Position numbers and translations under genes: made by a program
Shown here: positions 26,937 to 35,990 of the stretch, one piece after another
How positions within the stretch are numbered: the stretch's first letter is position 1
Layout of the letters: each line of letters opens with the position of its first letter
The notes under the pieces: model-generated
Told to the model about the DNA's origin: nothing
The model's input: the letters and a program-made list of their open reading frames with translations, nothing else
Database searches by the model: none
Source: Murinocardiopsis flavida
GTDB taxonomy: Bacteria > Actinomycetota > Actinomycetes > Streptosporangiales > Streptosporangiaceae
Direction: 5' to 3'
NCBI RefSeq assembly: GCF_003014485.1
Contig: NZ_PYGA01000019.1
Location: 89,389 to 153,388, forward strand
DNA: 64,000 bases

Positions 26937-27136
26937 CGGAACCGCACGGTGTCGCCGGCGGGGACGCTCACCACGGCGCTGCGGCGCCCGTTCGCGCGCG
27001 CCTTGAGCGGGTGCGCGTAGGGGTCCCACGCGTTGAAGCACCCCACCAGGGACACCGCACCCTCGGGCGCGGTGTCCGGGATCGAGAAGGTCAGCTTGAC
27101 GTGTCCGTCGCGGTCGGGCTTGCTCCGTTTGATCAT
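26855..27136 (-). CDS. Isoamylase early-set (CBM48-like) domain protein
   Basis: 93 residues from ATG 27136, with GAAGGTG upstream. It consists of a single E-set fold: VKLTFSIPDTAPEGAVSLVGCFNAWDP, then RSAVVSVPAGDTVRFRYLGENGRWFDDEDAD. Such domains bind glycans or serve as regulators resembling the AMPK beta glycogen-binding module. No glycoside hydrolase neighbour is present. Its 3' end overlaps the convergent hypothetical gene by 82 nt. Confidence 0.85.
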   Translation of the reverse strand: MIKRSKPDRDGHVKLTFSIPDTAPEGAVSLVGCFNAWDPYAHPLKARANGRRSAVVSVPAGDTVRFRYLGENGRWFDDEDADALHHDGGLLHL

Positions 27137-27351
27137 GATGGCACCTTCGGTCGTCGCGGGCGGGTCGCCGTGCGCCCGCCCGGTTGGAACAACGGAAATG
27201 AACATGTTCGCCGACCAGTTTCCGTGAGCCGCGCGACGATGACGTGCAAGGACACGCGCACTTGGGTCCGATTTGACGCTCGGCCCGCGCCGCGCGCCGC
27301 ACCGCCTTCGGGGCCCGCTGCGGCGCGCCGGGTCCGGGTGCGCCGCGCCGC

Positions 27352-28032
27352 TCAGTCGGGGACGAGGTGCTCGGTGTACCCCAGCGCGATCAGTCGCCGC
27401 TGTGCCGCGCGGACCTCCTCGGGCACCGCGACCGGGGCGGACCACCCCCGCTCGGCGTAGCGGTCCAGCCGCTGGAGGTCGCCGACGACGAAGTGGACGA
27501 GTTCCCGCTCGCTGTACCGCTCGTCCGGGTAGCCGTCGAAGCCGCCGGGGAACGCGCGGAACGTCCATTGCACCCCGGGCCAGTGGACGGCGGCCGCCGC
27601 CAGCGCGCGGCGGCCCATGTAGGGCTTCGCGGTGACGACGGCCCGGCGGACGTCCAGGCCGGCAGCCGCGGCGAGGTCCCTGCCGCGGGCGAAGTTCTCG
27701 CTGGTGTTGGTGGCGCCGCGCTCCAGCAGCAGCGCGGAGTCGGGGATCGCGGCGACCTCGCGCGCCGCGGCGGCGAACACGTCGGCCTCGGGGCGCTCCC
27801 ACCGGGCGTGCCCGCCCCCGCCGTTGGTGCGCCGCCCGCGGTCGCCCGTGAACATCAACAGCGGGGCCGTGCGGTCGGCCCACAGCAGCGCCGCGTGGTG
27901 CGCGACCCGCAGGTCGTGGCTGCCCAGCCCGAGGATGAGGTCGGCGGGTCCGTCGCCGGGCCCGGTCATGGGTTCGGCGTGGAAGTCCCAGAGCACACGG
28001 GCGCAGGCGCGCGCCTCGACGTCGATCGGCAC
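27352..28032 (-). CDS. YdcF/DUF218 family protein
   Basis: 226 residues from a GTG start. The DUF218 signature is visible: ADLILGLGSHDLRVAHHAALLW, LLMFTGDRGRRTNG, LLLERGATNTSENFARG and RRAVVTAKPYMGRRAL. There is no signal peptide, so it is a cytoplasmic YdcF type rather than the membrane SanA/ElyC type. The molecular role is unclear; YdcF binds S-adenosylmethionine in E. coli. Confidence 0.9.
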   Translation of the reverse strand: MPIDVEARACARVLWDFHAEPMTGPGDGPADLILGLGSHDLRVAHHAALLWADRTAPLLMFTGDRGRRTNGGGGHARWERPEADVFAAAAREVAAIPDSALLLERGATNTSENFARGRDLAAAAGLDVRRAVVTAKPYMGRRALAAAAVHWPGVQWTFRAFPGGFDGYPDERYSERELVHFVVGDLQRLDRYAERGWSAPVAVPEEVRAAQRRLIALGYTEHLVPD

Positions 28033-28125
28033 GGTCCCGATGATCGCGCACCGGGCGGCGCGGGGCGAATCCCGGGGGCGGCCCGGCGGGCGGTGCCGAT
28101 GGCGCGCGATCCGAATGCCGGTCGT

Positions 28126-28141
28126 TTCGGTCTAGACCGTA
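28126..28141. promoter_or_regulatory. GntR/DasR-like palindrome before the NRAMP-like gene
   Basis: CGGTCTAGACCG (28128-28139) is a perfect 12-bp palindrome. Its core GGTCTAGACC equals the centre of known DasR/HutC-subfamily GntR operators. It lies 107 bp upstream of the NRAMP-like start. No GntR gene is in the window. Confidence 0.45.
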
Positions 28142-28246
28142 AGTGGAACTTGTGGCAATCTCGGTGGCAGAACGGCGCCGTACGAGCGCACAGGACGCGA
28201 GCGCGCCGGATCCCCCCGGTTTCGGTCCAGAGCGAAAGGCAGCCCG

Positions 28247-29470
28247 ATGGTGAAATCCGGCAGTGCGACGCGCCCCGGCGGTACCGGGCGGCGCAGGTGG
28301 AGCATCGGGCCGGCGTTCGTGACGGCGGCCCTGGTCTTCGGGCCCGGCAGCATCACCCTCGCCAGCTCGATCGGCGCCGGGTACGGGTACGCGCTGCTCT
28401 GGGTGCTCGTCGTCGCTGCGGTCTTCATGCTCTCCTACACGGGCATGGCGGTCCGGCTGGGGATCGGCGACTCCCGCTCGCCCTTGGAGGTCATCCGGGC
28501 CCGCCTCACGCCGTGGCTGGCCGTCCTGGTGGGCGTCGGCTGCTTCCTGGTCACCGCCGCGTTCCAGGCCGGCAACAGCGTCGGCGCCGGTGCGGCGACC
28601 GCCATCCTGGTGGGCGGGAACGTGCAGGTCACCGCTGCGCTGTTCACCGCGCTGGGCATCGCGTTCGTCTGGCTGCCGAGCTTCTACCGGCACCTGGAGC
28701 GGGTCATGGTGGTGCTCGTCGTCGCCATGTTCGTCCTCTTCGCCGCGACCGCCGTGGTCTCGCGGCCGAGCCTCGGCGGGATCGCCTCCGGGCTGGTGCC
28801 GAGCGTGCCCTCGGGGTCGGCCCTGCTGGTGGTCGCGCTCATGGGCACCAGCTTCTCCGTCGTCGGCGCGTTCTACCAGGCCTACCTGGTCCAGGAGAAG
28901 GGGTGGCGGCCGGAGCAGCGCGGCTCGGCCATGCGCGACACCGCCCTGGGGATCGCCCTGCTCGGCGGGCTCACCGCCGTGATCGTCATCGGCGCGGCGG
29001 CGGTCCTGCGGCCGCAGGAGGTGGCGGTCACCTCGGCCGGCGACATGGCCGCGATCCTGGAGCCCACCATCGGCCCATGGGCGCGCACCCTGTTCGCGCT
29101 GGGCCTGTGGGCCGCGGCGTTCTCCTCGCTGGTCGGCAACGCGACCATCGGCGGGTGCATGCTCGCCGACGCGCTGGGCCTGGGCCGCTCGCTCTCGGCG
29201 CCGGTCGTGAAGCTGTTCATCTCCGGGGTGATGTTCCTCGGCGGCGCGGTCGCCGTGGCGTTCGCCGCGAACCCCGTGCAGCTCATCATCACCGCCCAGG
29301 CCGCGACGGTGCTCGTCGTGCCGATGGTCGGCGCGGTCCTGCTCTACCTCGCGGCCGACCGCCGCCTCCTGGGCGCGCTGGCGAACCGGTGGTGGCAGAA
29401 CGTGCTCGGCGCCGTCGGGCTGCTCGCGCTGCTCCTGCTGGCGTGGTCCTACGTCGTGCAGCTGAGCTAG
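28247..29470 (+). CDS. NRAMP-family-like transporter with altered metal site
   Basis: 407 residues, about eleven hydrophobic helices. The fold matches NRAMP: GPAFVTAALVFGPGSITLAS in helix 1 and GYALLWVLVV in helix 2. In classical NRAMP metal transporters helix 1 has DPGN and helix 6 has MPH. Here helix 1 reads GPGS and the helix 6 region reads ALMGTSFSVVGA, so the Asp, Asn, Met and His ligands are missing. It may carry another substrate. The next genes (IclR, CoA-transferase, TctCBA) suggest an organic acid, which is inference. Confidence 0.85.
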   Translation: MVKSGSATRPGGTGRRRWSIGPAFVTAALVFGPGSITLASSIGAGYGYALLWVLVVAAVFMLSYTGMAVRLGIGDSRSPLEVIRARLTPWLAVLVGVGCFLVTAAFQAGNSVGAGAATAILVGGNVQVTAALFTALGIAFVWLPSFYRHLERVMVVLVVAMFVLFAATAVVSRPSLGGIASGLVPSVPSGSALLVVALMGTSFSVVGAFYQAYLVQEKGWRPEQRGSAMRDTALGIALLGGLTAVIVIGAAAVLRPQEVAVTSAGDMAAILEPTIGPWARTLFALGLWAAAFSSLVGNATIGGCMLADALGLGRSLSAPVVKLFISGVMFLGGAVAVAFAANPVQLIITAQAATVLVVPMVGAVLLYLAADRRLLGALANRWWQNVLGAVGLLALLLLAWSYVVQLS

Positions 29471-29503
29471 GCCGACCGGCCGACATGCCGGGCGTGCGGG
29501 CGG

Positions 29504-30391
29504 TCAGCCGCCCGTGCCGTAGGCGGCGATGCGTTCGGCAACGGCGTCGCGCGCGGCACCGAGCACCTCGGAGACCGACCACGCGGCCCGGCGCACCTGG
29601 GCGCCGATCTCGTGCATGCGCTCCGTCGGCATCCGGCCCTCGGGGGCGCTGACGCTGATGCTGCCCGTCACCGCGCCGGAGTGGTCGAACACAGGCGCGG
29701 CCGCGGTGCGGATGCCCGGTGTGCGTTCCGAGAACGACAGCGCGTACCCGGCCTCGCGCGCCTGCGCGAGGTCGCGGCGCAGCAGGTCCGGGTCGGTGAT
29801 CGTCGTGGGGGTCACCGCGCTGATGGGCTGCGACAGCAGGGAGTCGGCCGCAGCGGGGGAGAGGAACGCCAGCATCGCCTTGCCGGGGGCGCCGTGGACC
29901 AGCGCTATGGGCACCCCCAGCTCGGTGTAGGTGCGGCGCAGCGCGTGGTGGCTCTCGACCTGGTCGACCACCGCGCGCTCCAGGCTCGGCAGCAGTTCGT
30001 GCAGGCCGACGGTCTCGTCGACGATCGCGCGGAGCTCCGTCATCGTCGCGAGCGCGGCGTCGCGCAGAGTGGTGGGGAAGGCCCCGCTGCGGGCGAGCTG
30101 TACCAGGAGCGGGCCGAGCGCGTACTGGCGCTGCCGGGTCTGCCGGACCAGCCCGTTGTGCTGCATGGCGACGAGGAGCCGGTGCGTCGTGCTGGTCGAC
30201 AGGCCGGTGGCGCGGGCGATGTCGCTGATGCCCATCTCGGGGGCGCGGGGGCTGAAGCACCGCAGGATCCGCACGGCCCGGTCGATCGACTGGACGCCCG
30301 ACCGGCCCGGCGCCGCGGCCCGCCCCGCCGCGGCACCGGACTCGCCGGATGCCGCCGCGTTCTCCATGGCGGTGATTTCTTCGTGACCCAT
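29504..30391 (-). CDS. IclR family transcriptional regulator
   Basis: 295 residues. A disordered N-terminus (about 1-32) precedes the winged helix-turn-helix (about 33-95, SIDRAVRILRCFS, GISDIARATGLSTSTTHRLL) and the IclR effector domain (about 110-290, with VPIALVHGAPGKAMLAFLSP and SISVSAPEGRM). It is divergent from the CoA-transferase gene with 76 bp between the starts, and so is probably its regulator. Confidence 0.93.
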   Translation of the reverse strand: MGHEEITAMENAAASGESGAAAGRAAAPGRSGVQSIDRAVRILRCFSPRAPEMGISDIARATGLSTSTTHRLLVAMQHNGLVRQTRQRQYALGPLLVQLARSGAFPTTLRDAALATMTELRAIVDETVGLHELLPSLERAVVDQVESHHALRRTYTELGVPIALVHGAPGKAMLAFLSPAAADSLLSQPISAVTPTTITDPDLLRRDLAQAREAGYALSFSERTPGIRTAAAPVFDHSGAVTGSISVSAPEGRMPTERMHEIGAQVRRAAWSVSEVLGAARDAVAERIAAYGTGG

Positions 30392-30467
30392 TGACGTAAC
30401 ACCTAGGTAACTCGTATTTTCCTAATATACAGGATGCTATCCCACAATACGGGAACGTGGTGCGAGA
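30392..30467. promoter_or_regulatory. Divergent control region, IclR / CoA-transferase
   Basis: An AT-rich island in GC-rich DNA. It holds two similar inverted repeats with the same spacing: TCCT-N7-AGGA (30420-30434) and TCCC-N7-GGGA (30440-30454). Their starts are 20 bp apart, about two helical turns. Likely a double operator for the IclR protein. Confidence 0.5.
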
Positions 30468-31682
30468 GTGAAGCCACTCGACGGATTCCGAGTCCTGGAC
30501 CTCACCCGCTTCCTCTCCGGCCCCTACTGCACGATGGTGCTGGCGGAGCTGGGAGCCGACGTCATCAAGGTGGAGCAGCCCGGCAGCGGCGACGACTCCC
30601 GCCGCCTCGCGCCGAAGGTCAACGGCGAGAGCTACCCCTTCGGGATGCCCAACCGCAGCAAGCGCAGCGTCTCCCTGGACCTCAAGGACCCCCGCGGCAC
30701 CAGCGCCTTCCTGCGCATGGCCGAACAGGCCGACCTCGTCATCGAGAACTTCCGGCCCGGCGTCGTGCGGCGCCTCGGCATCGACCACGACACGCTCAGC
30801 GCCGCCAACCCCGCCCTCCTCTACTGCTCCATCAGCGGCTACGGCCAGACCGGGCCCTACCGCGACCGGCCCGGCTTCGACATCATGGCCCAGGGATCGG
30901 CCGGGTTCATGCGGATGACCGGCCACCCCGGCGGGCGCCCCGCCAAGGTCGGGATCGCCATCAACGACATCGCCGCGGGCGCGACCGCGATCTACTCGAT
31001 CCTCGCCGCCGAACTCGCCCGGCGGACCACCGGCGAGGGGCAGTACATCGACATCTCCCTGGTCGACGCCGGACTCGCCTGGACCGTGTGGGAGTCGGGC
31101 GCCTACTTCGGCAACGGCGAACTCCCCGCCGCCACCGGCACCCGCCACCGCCGCTCCACCCCCTACCAGGCGTACCGGACCGCCGACGGCTACGTCACCA
31201 TCGGCGCCAACAACGACCGCCTGTGGCGGCGCCTGGTCCTCGACGCCCTGCACCGCCCCGAATGGCTCGACGACCCGCGGTTCGCGACACTGCCGGCGCG
31301 CATGGAGCACATCGACGCCCTCCAGGACGCCATCGAGGAGGTCACCGCTGACCGCACCACCGCGGAATGGATCGAGGCCCTCGACAAGGCCGGCGTCCCC
31401 GGCGGGCCCGTGCTCCGCTACGACGAGGCGCTCGCCGACCCGCACGTCGTCGCGCGCGGCATGATCGCCGAGGTCGACCACCCGATCATCGGGCCCATGC
31501 GCACCATCGCGCCCCCGGCGAAGTTCAGCTCCGTCGACTTCGCGGTGCGCGGCCCCGCACCGTGGCTCGGCCAGCACACGCGCCGCGTCCTCGCCGAGGC
31601 CGGGCTGGGCGAGGCGGAGGTCGACGCCCTCTGCGCCGACGGCGTCGCCTACGACGCACACCCCGAACGCACAGAGAGGTAG
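30468..31682 (+). CDS. CaiB/BaiF (family III) CoA-transferase
   Basis: 404 residues, GTG start. Family III features are PLDGFRVLDLTRFLSGPYCTM, LGADVIKVEQPGSGD, VIENFRPGVVRRLG, and RPGFDIMAQGSAGFM near residue 139, whose Asp forms the acyl-enzyme anhydride. It transfers CoA between carboxylic acids. It is followed after 5 nt by an enoyl-CoA hydratase gene and then by TctCBA, which points to activation of an imported organic acid. Confidence 0.93.
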   Translation: MKPLDGFRVLDLTRFLSGPYCTMVLAELGADVIKVEQPGSGDDSRRLAPKVNGESYPFGMPNRSKRSVSLDLKDPRGTSAFLRMAEQADLVIENFRPGVVRRLGIDHDTLSAANPALLYCSISGYGQTGPYRDRPGFDIMAQGSAGFMRMTGHPGGRPAKVGIAINDIAAGATAIYSILAAELARRTTGEGQYIDISLVDAGLAWTVWESGAYFGNGELPAATGTRHRRSTPYQAYRTADGYVTIGANNDRLWRRLVLDALHRPEWLDDPRFATLPARMEHIDALQDAIEEVTADRTTAEWIEALDKAGVPGGPVLRYDEALADPHVVARGMIAEVDHPIIGPMRTIAPPAKFSSVDFAVRGPAPWLGQHTRRVLAEAGLGEAEVDALCADGVAYDAHPERTER

Positions 31683-31687
31683 CCGCC

Positions 31688-32470
31688 ATGTCCGATGACC
31701 TGCACGTCGAACGCTCCGGCGCGGTCGTGACGCTGACCCTCAACCGGCCAGAGAGCCGCAACGCCATCCGGCTGTCCATGTACCGCGAACTGCCGTCGCT
31801 GCTGGCCGGCATCGACGCCGACCCCACCGTGAAGGTGCTGGTCGTCCGCGGCGCGGGCACCAGGTCCTTCGCCGCCGGCGCCGACATCACCGAGTTCCGC
31901 GACGTCCGCGCCGACGCCGAGAGCGCACGCTCCTACAACGAGCAGGTCGCCGCCGCCGAACGCGCCCTCGACGGCATGGGCAAGCCGACGATCGCCATGG
32001 TCCACGGCTACTGCATCGGCGGCGGGTGCGGCCTCGCGCTCGCCTGCGACCTGCGCTTCAGCGACACCGGGGCGCGGTTCGCCATCACCCCGGCGAAACT
32101 CGGGCTGGTCTACAGCCTCGAATCGACCAAGCGGCTGGTCGACCTGGTCGGGCCCGCGCAGGCGAAATGGATCCTGTTCTCCGGGCAGCAGGTCGACGCC
32201 GACCGGGCGCTGGCGACCGGGCTCACCGACATGGTCGCCGACACGGCCGAACTCGCCGAGCAGACCTACGCGTTCGCCGAACTGGTGGCGGCCCGCGCCC
32301 AGTTCAGCGTCCGCGCCGCAAAGGACATCGTGCGCCGGATCGTCGGCGGCCAGACCGACGACGACGAGGCCACCACCCTCCTCCGCAACTCCTCCTTCGA
32401 CACCGAGGACTACGCCGAAGGCGTCCGCGCCTTCCTCGAGAAGCGCCCGCCGCGCTTCACCTGGTCGTGA
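31688..32470 (+). CDS. Enoyl-CoA hydratase/isomerase family protein
   Basis: 260 residues from ATG 31688, with AGAGAGGT upstream. Crotonase fold: LTLNRPESRNAIRLSM, the oxyanion loop FAAGADITEF, and MVHGYCIGGGCGLALACDLRF. The catalytic Glu position of hydratases appears to be occupied in KLGLVYSLESTKRL, but the usual paired Glu pattern is not clean. Hydratase, isomerase or lyase activity therefore remains open. It probably acts after the CoA-transferase. Confidence 0.92.
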   Translation: MSDDLHVERSGAVVTLTLNRPESRNAIRLSMYRELPSLLAGIDADPTVKVLVVRGAGTRSFAAGADITEFRDVRADAESARSYNEQVAAAERALDGMGKPTIAMVHGYCIGGGCGLALACDLRFSDTGARFAITPAKLGLVYSLESTKRLVDLVGPAQAKWILFSGQQVDADRALATGLTDMVADTAELAEQTYAFAELVAARAQFSVRAAKDIVRRIVGGQTDDDEATTLLRNSSFDTEDYAEGVRAFLEKRPPRFTWS

Positions 32471-32629
32471 GGCGCGGCGACCGCGTCGCCCCGCACCGAC
32501 AGCGAGGGCGCGGACCCTGTACCGCCGCACCGGGGCGCGCACGGCGCGCCCCCTGAAGACCACGCGATCCCCCCGGCGGGGCGCCGGCCGGCGGTCGCGG
32601 ACTCAGTTCCCGCTGAGGAGGCAGCACCC

Positions 32630-33628
32630 ATGCCGAACACCCGACGACCGCTCACCGCACTGACCCTGCCCGCCGCCCTCGCCCTGCTCGCCGCCGCGAC
32701 CGGATGCGGCGCCGGCACCACCCTCCAGGAGGACCCCGAGGAGTACCCCAGCCAGAACCTCGAATGGACGATCGCGTTCGGCCCCGGCGGCGGCAACGAC
32801 ATCATGTCCCGCACCCTCGTCGACATCCTGAACGAACACGACCTCTACCCCCACGACATCGCCGTGGAGAACCGCGAGGGCGGCAGCGGCGCCACCGGGT
32901 GGGGCCACCTGCTCAGCAACTCCGGCGACCCCTACGTCGTGTCCACCACCTCCGGGTCCTTCCTCACCACCCCGTTGCAGGCCGACACCGGCTGGACCCA
33001 TGCGGACTTCACCCACGTGGGCCTGCTCGCGACCGACGACCTGCTGTTCCTCGTCCCCGAATCCGCCGGGATCGCCGACTGGGCGGAGTGGACCGAGCAC
33101 GCGGCGGACACCGGCCCGGTCGCGGTGGGCGGCATCGGCACCGTCAACGTCGACTTCATCGTGCAGGCGCGGCTCGCCGAGCAGGCCGGCTACGAGATCG
33201 AGTACGTGCCGTTCAACGACGAGGGGCAGCTCCAGACGGCGATGTCCTCCGGCTCGCTCGACGCGATCGTGTCGAACCCGGGGTCGGCCATGGGCCAGGT
33301 GAAGGGCGGCGACATCACCCCGCTGCTGTTCACCGGCAAGGAGCGGCTCGACGCGCTGCCCGACGTGCCCACCGCCGCGGAGGAGGGCCACAAGGGGATG
33401 GTGTCCATGCCCCGCGGGCTCATCCTGCCGCCCGGCGCGCCCGACTACGCGCGGGACTGGTGGATCGGCGTCATGCGCAAGGTCGTCAAGACCAAGGAGT
33501 GGCGGGACTACATCACGAAGAACCACCTCGCCGAGGACATCCGCTGGGGCGACGACTTCACCGCCTACCTCAAGGACAGCGGAGACGAGTTCGAGGCGTC
33601 CCTGCGCGAGCAAGGGGCCGTGAAATGA
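32630..33628 (+). CDS. Tripartite tricarboxylate transporter substrate-binding lipoprotein TctC
   Basis: 332 residues. The signal peptide has a lipobox (AATGC, Cys near residue 25). The TctC fold has WTIAFGPGGGNDIMSRTLVD, REGGSGATGWGHL and PLLFTGKERLDALPDVPTAAEEGHKG. It binds the carboxylate ligand outside the membrane and delivers it to TctAB. The stop overlaps tctB (ATGA). Confidence 0.92.
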   Translation: MPNTRRPLTALTLPAALALLAAATGCGAGTTLQEDPEEYPSQNLEWTIAFGPGGGNDIMSRTLVDILNEHDLYPHDIAVENREGGSGATGWGHLLSNSGDPYVVSTTSGSFLTTPLQADTGWTHADFTHVGLLATDDLLFLVPESAGIADWAEWTEHAADTGPVAVGGIGTVNVDFIVQARLAEQAGYEIEYVPFNDEGQLQTAMSSGSLDAIVSNPGSAMGQVKGGDITPLLFTGKERLDALPDVPTAAEEGHKGMVSMPRGLILPPGAPDYARDWWIGVMRKVVKTKEWRDYITKNHLAEDIRWGDDFTAYLKDSGDEFEASLREQGAVK

Positions 33629-34191
33629 CCAGGACGACGTTCACCTGGCCGCGGATCCCACTCCAGCGGCGGGCGGCGGAGCCGACCCGCGACGGGCGCA
33701 CCGGGGCCGCCGACCGGCCCGCCGCCCCGGCGCGGCGGATCACCGGGGCGACCGTCTTCTACCTCATCGTCACGGCGGTCCTCATCGGCTACACCGCCAT
33801 GGCGTTCGGCATGGACTGGCGCACCGACGCGGGACGGATCGGCCCCGGCTACTTCCCCCGCATCCTCGGCGTGATCGGGGTCGCGCTCGCCGCCCTCGCG
33901 ACCATCGGCAGCCTCCGCCCCACGGCAGCCGGACCCGGCGAGGCGGCCCCCCGCCACCCGTGGCCGGTGGCCGCCACCTGCGCCGGCCTCGCGGGCTTCG
34001 CCGCCGTCATGGTGCCGGTGGGCGCCATCGTGACGGGGGCGCTGCTGCTCACCGGCCTGCTCCTGCTGGTCGACCGCACCCGCCCAGTGCGCGCCGCCGC
34101 ACTCGGGATCGGGTTCCCGATCGCCCTCTACGTCGTCTTCGACATCCTCCTCAACGCGGCGCTGCCCTCCGGCGTCCTGCCCTTCCTCTAG
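33625..34191 (+). CDS. Tripartite tricarboxylate transporter small membrane subunit TctB
   Basis: 188 residues from ATG 33625, overlapping tctC by 4 nt. A hydrophilic N-terminus of about 38 residues precedes four hydrophobic helices. The GRIGPGYFPRILG motif is typical of TctB. Confidence 0.9.
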   Translation: MTRTTFTWPRIPLQRRAAEPTRDGRTGAADRPAAPARRITGATVFYLIVTAVLIGYTAMAFGMDWRTDAGRIGPGYFPRILGVIGVALAALATIGSLRPTAAGPGEAAPRHPWPVAATCAGLAGFAAVMVPVGAIVTGALLLTGLLLLVDRTRPVRAAALGIGFPIALYVVFDILLNAALPSGVLPFL

Positions 34192-34275
34192 CTCGGACAC
34201 CCGGCTCGGACACCCGTCCCGGACACCCGGCGCGGGCACCCGTCCCGGACACCCGGCGCGGACACCCGGCGCGGG
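34192..34275. repeat. Degenerate 13-14-bp tandem repeat between tctB and tctA
   Basis: About six copies of a CGGACACCCGGCG-type unit in direct array directly after the tctB stop. No stem of note. It separates tctA by 172 bp from the coupled tctCB pair. Confidence 0.8.
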
Positions 34276-34363
34276 CCGGGGCCCGACCGGCGGCGCGCGG
34301 TGCAGCCCCGCCCCCGCCACGCAACGACGCAACGACACCCGACGACCCCTCTCGGAGTCCGTT

Positions 34364-35911
34364 ATGGACGTCTTCGCGCACCTCGCGAACGGCATCGCCA
34401 GCGTGCTGTCACCCACAACCCTGCTGTTCCTGCTCATCGGCGTGCTCGTCGGGATGTTCATCGGCGCGATCCCCGGCCTCGGCCCCTCGGCCGGCCTCGC
34501 GATCCTGCTCCCGCTGACCTTCGGACTGGACGCCACCACCGCCATCGTCATGCTCGCCGCCGTCTACTACGGGGCGATGTACGGCGGGACCATCACCTCG
34601 GTGCTGATCAACACGCCGGGCGACTCCGCGAGCGTGCCCGCGACCCTGGAGGGCTACCCGCTCGCGCGCAAGGGCCGGGCGATACCCGCCCTGATCATCG
34701 CCGCGGTCGCGTCGTTCGTCGCGGGCACCGTCGCCACGGTCATCCTGACGGTCGCCGCGCCGCCGACCGCGCGGATCGCGTCGTCCTTCGGGCCGCCCGA
34801 ACTGTTCCTGCTCGTCGTCATCGGCCTGCTCACGCTCGTCGTCCTCGTCGGGAAGAGCTGGAAGGGCGGCCTGCTCTCCGTCGTGCTGGGCTTCGCCATC
34901 GGCACGGTCGGCATCGACGTCAGCGGCGGCGAGCAGCGCTACACGTTCGGTTCCACCGAGCTCATCAACGGGGTCGACTTCATCCCGGTCGCCATCGGCC
35001 TGTTCGGGCTCGGCGAGATCCTGTGGACGATCTACCGCGGCGGGCACCGGGAGACCCCCGCGGAAATGGACCTGCGCGCGCGGCGCGGGGCGTTCTGGCC
35101 GAGCCGCCAGGAGTGGCGGGAGGCCGCGAAGCCGATCGCCCGCGGCACCCCGTTGGGATTCCTCCTCGGCGTGATCCCCGGAGCGGGCGCGACCGTCGCC
35201 TCCCTCATCTCCTACAGCACGGAGAAGGCCCTCTCCAAGCGGCCCGAGCGGTTCGGCAAGGGCGCGGTCGAAGGGCTGGCGGGGCCCGAGGCCGCCAACA
35301 ACTCCGCGGCGACCGGTTCGATGGTCCCGCTGCTCACCCTGGGGATCCCCGGGTCCGCCTCGACGGCGGTGCTGCTCGGCGGGTTCATGATGTGGGGCCT
35401 GCAACCCGGCCCGCTGCTCATGCGCGACAACCCCGAGTTCGCGTGGGGCCTCATCGCCAGCATGTACCTCGGCAACGTGATGCTGCTCGCGATGAACGTG
35501 TTCTGCATCCCGCTGTTCGCCGCCGTCACGAGGATCCGTTTCGCGACCCTCGCCCCTCTGATCATCCTGCTCTGCGCGTTCGGGACCTTCACGGTCAACG
35601 GCAGCATCGTCGAAGTGGGCATCATGTTCGGCTGCGGGGTCCTCGGATTCTGCATGCGGCTGTACGGGCTGTCGCCCGCGGCGACCGTCATCGCGCTCGT
35701 CCTGGGGCCCATCGCCGAGGAGACCCTTCGGCAGAGCCTGCTGCTGTCGGGCGGGACGTTCGCGGTGTTCGTCGAGCGGACCCCCTCACTGGCACTGCTC
35801 GGGGTCATGGCGGTGCTGGTCATCGTCCCGATCGCCATCCCAGCGGCCAAACGGGCCCTGCACCGCAGGGCCGCCGAGCGGGAGCAGGAGGGCGCACCAC
35901 CCTTGACCTAG
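34364..35911 (+). CDS. Tripartite tricarboxylate transporter large permease TctA
   Basis: 515 residues, about twelve hydrophobic helices. TctA signatures are GAIPGLGPSAGLAILLPLTFG, YGGTITSVLINTPGDSASV, GVIPGAGATVAS, and a second half repeating the same pattern (TLGIPGSASTAVLLGGF). With TctB it imports the ligand bound by TctC using a cation gradient. ATG 34364 has only a weak CGGAG upstream. Confidence 0.94.
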   Translation: MDVFAHLANGIASVLSPTTLLFLLIGVLVGMFIGAIPGLGPSAGLAILLPLTFGLDATTAIVMLAAVYYGAMYGGTITSVLINTPGDSASVPATLEGYPLARKGRAIPALIIAAVASFVAGTVATVILTVAAPPTARIASSFGPPELFLLVVIGLLTLVVLVGKSWKGGLLSVVLGFAIGTVGIDVSGGEQRYTFGSTELINGVDFIPVAIGLFGLGEILWTIYRGGHRETPAEMDLRARRGAFWPSRQEWREAAKPIARGTPLGFLLGVIPGAGATVASLISYSTEKALSKRPERFGKGAVEGLAGPEAANNSAATGSMVPLLTLGIPGSASTAVLLGGFMMWGLQPGPLLMRDNPEFAWGLIASMYLGNVMLLAMNVFCIPLFAAVTRIRFATLAPLIILLCAFGTFTVNGSIVEVGIMFGCGVLGFCMRLYGLSPAATVIALVLGPIAEETLRQSLLLSGGTFAVFVERTPSLALLGVMAVLVIVPIAIPAAKRALHRRAAEREQEGAPPLT

Positions 35912-35912
35912 C

Positions 35913-35990
35913 AGGGCGGCGCGTCCCTGGTGTCCTGGGGTGGAGGGGGTGTGCGGCGCGTGCCTGGTGTCCTGGGGTGAAGGGGGTGGG
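35913..35990 (+). repeat. ~37-bp intergenic repeat, two copies
   Basis: Two direct copies of a unit with CCTGGTGTCCTGGGGTG followed by GAGGGGGTGTGCGGCGCG (second copy slightly changed). The same unit occurs in opposite orientation at 51640-51735. Confidence 0.85.

Noticed and set aside
28247..29470. Calling the carrier a manganese transporter (MntH)
   Set aside because: The metal-binding residues of helices 1 and 6 are missing.
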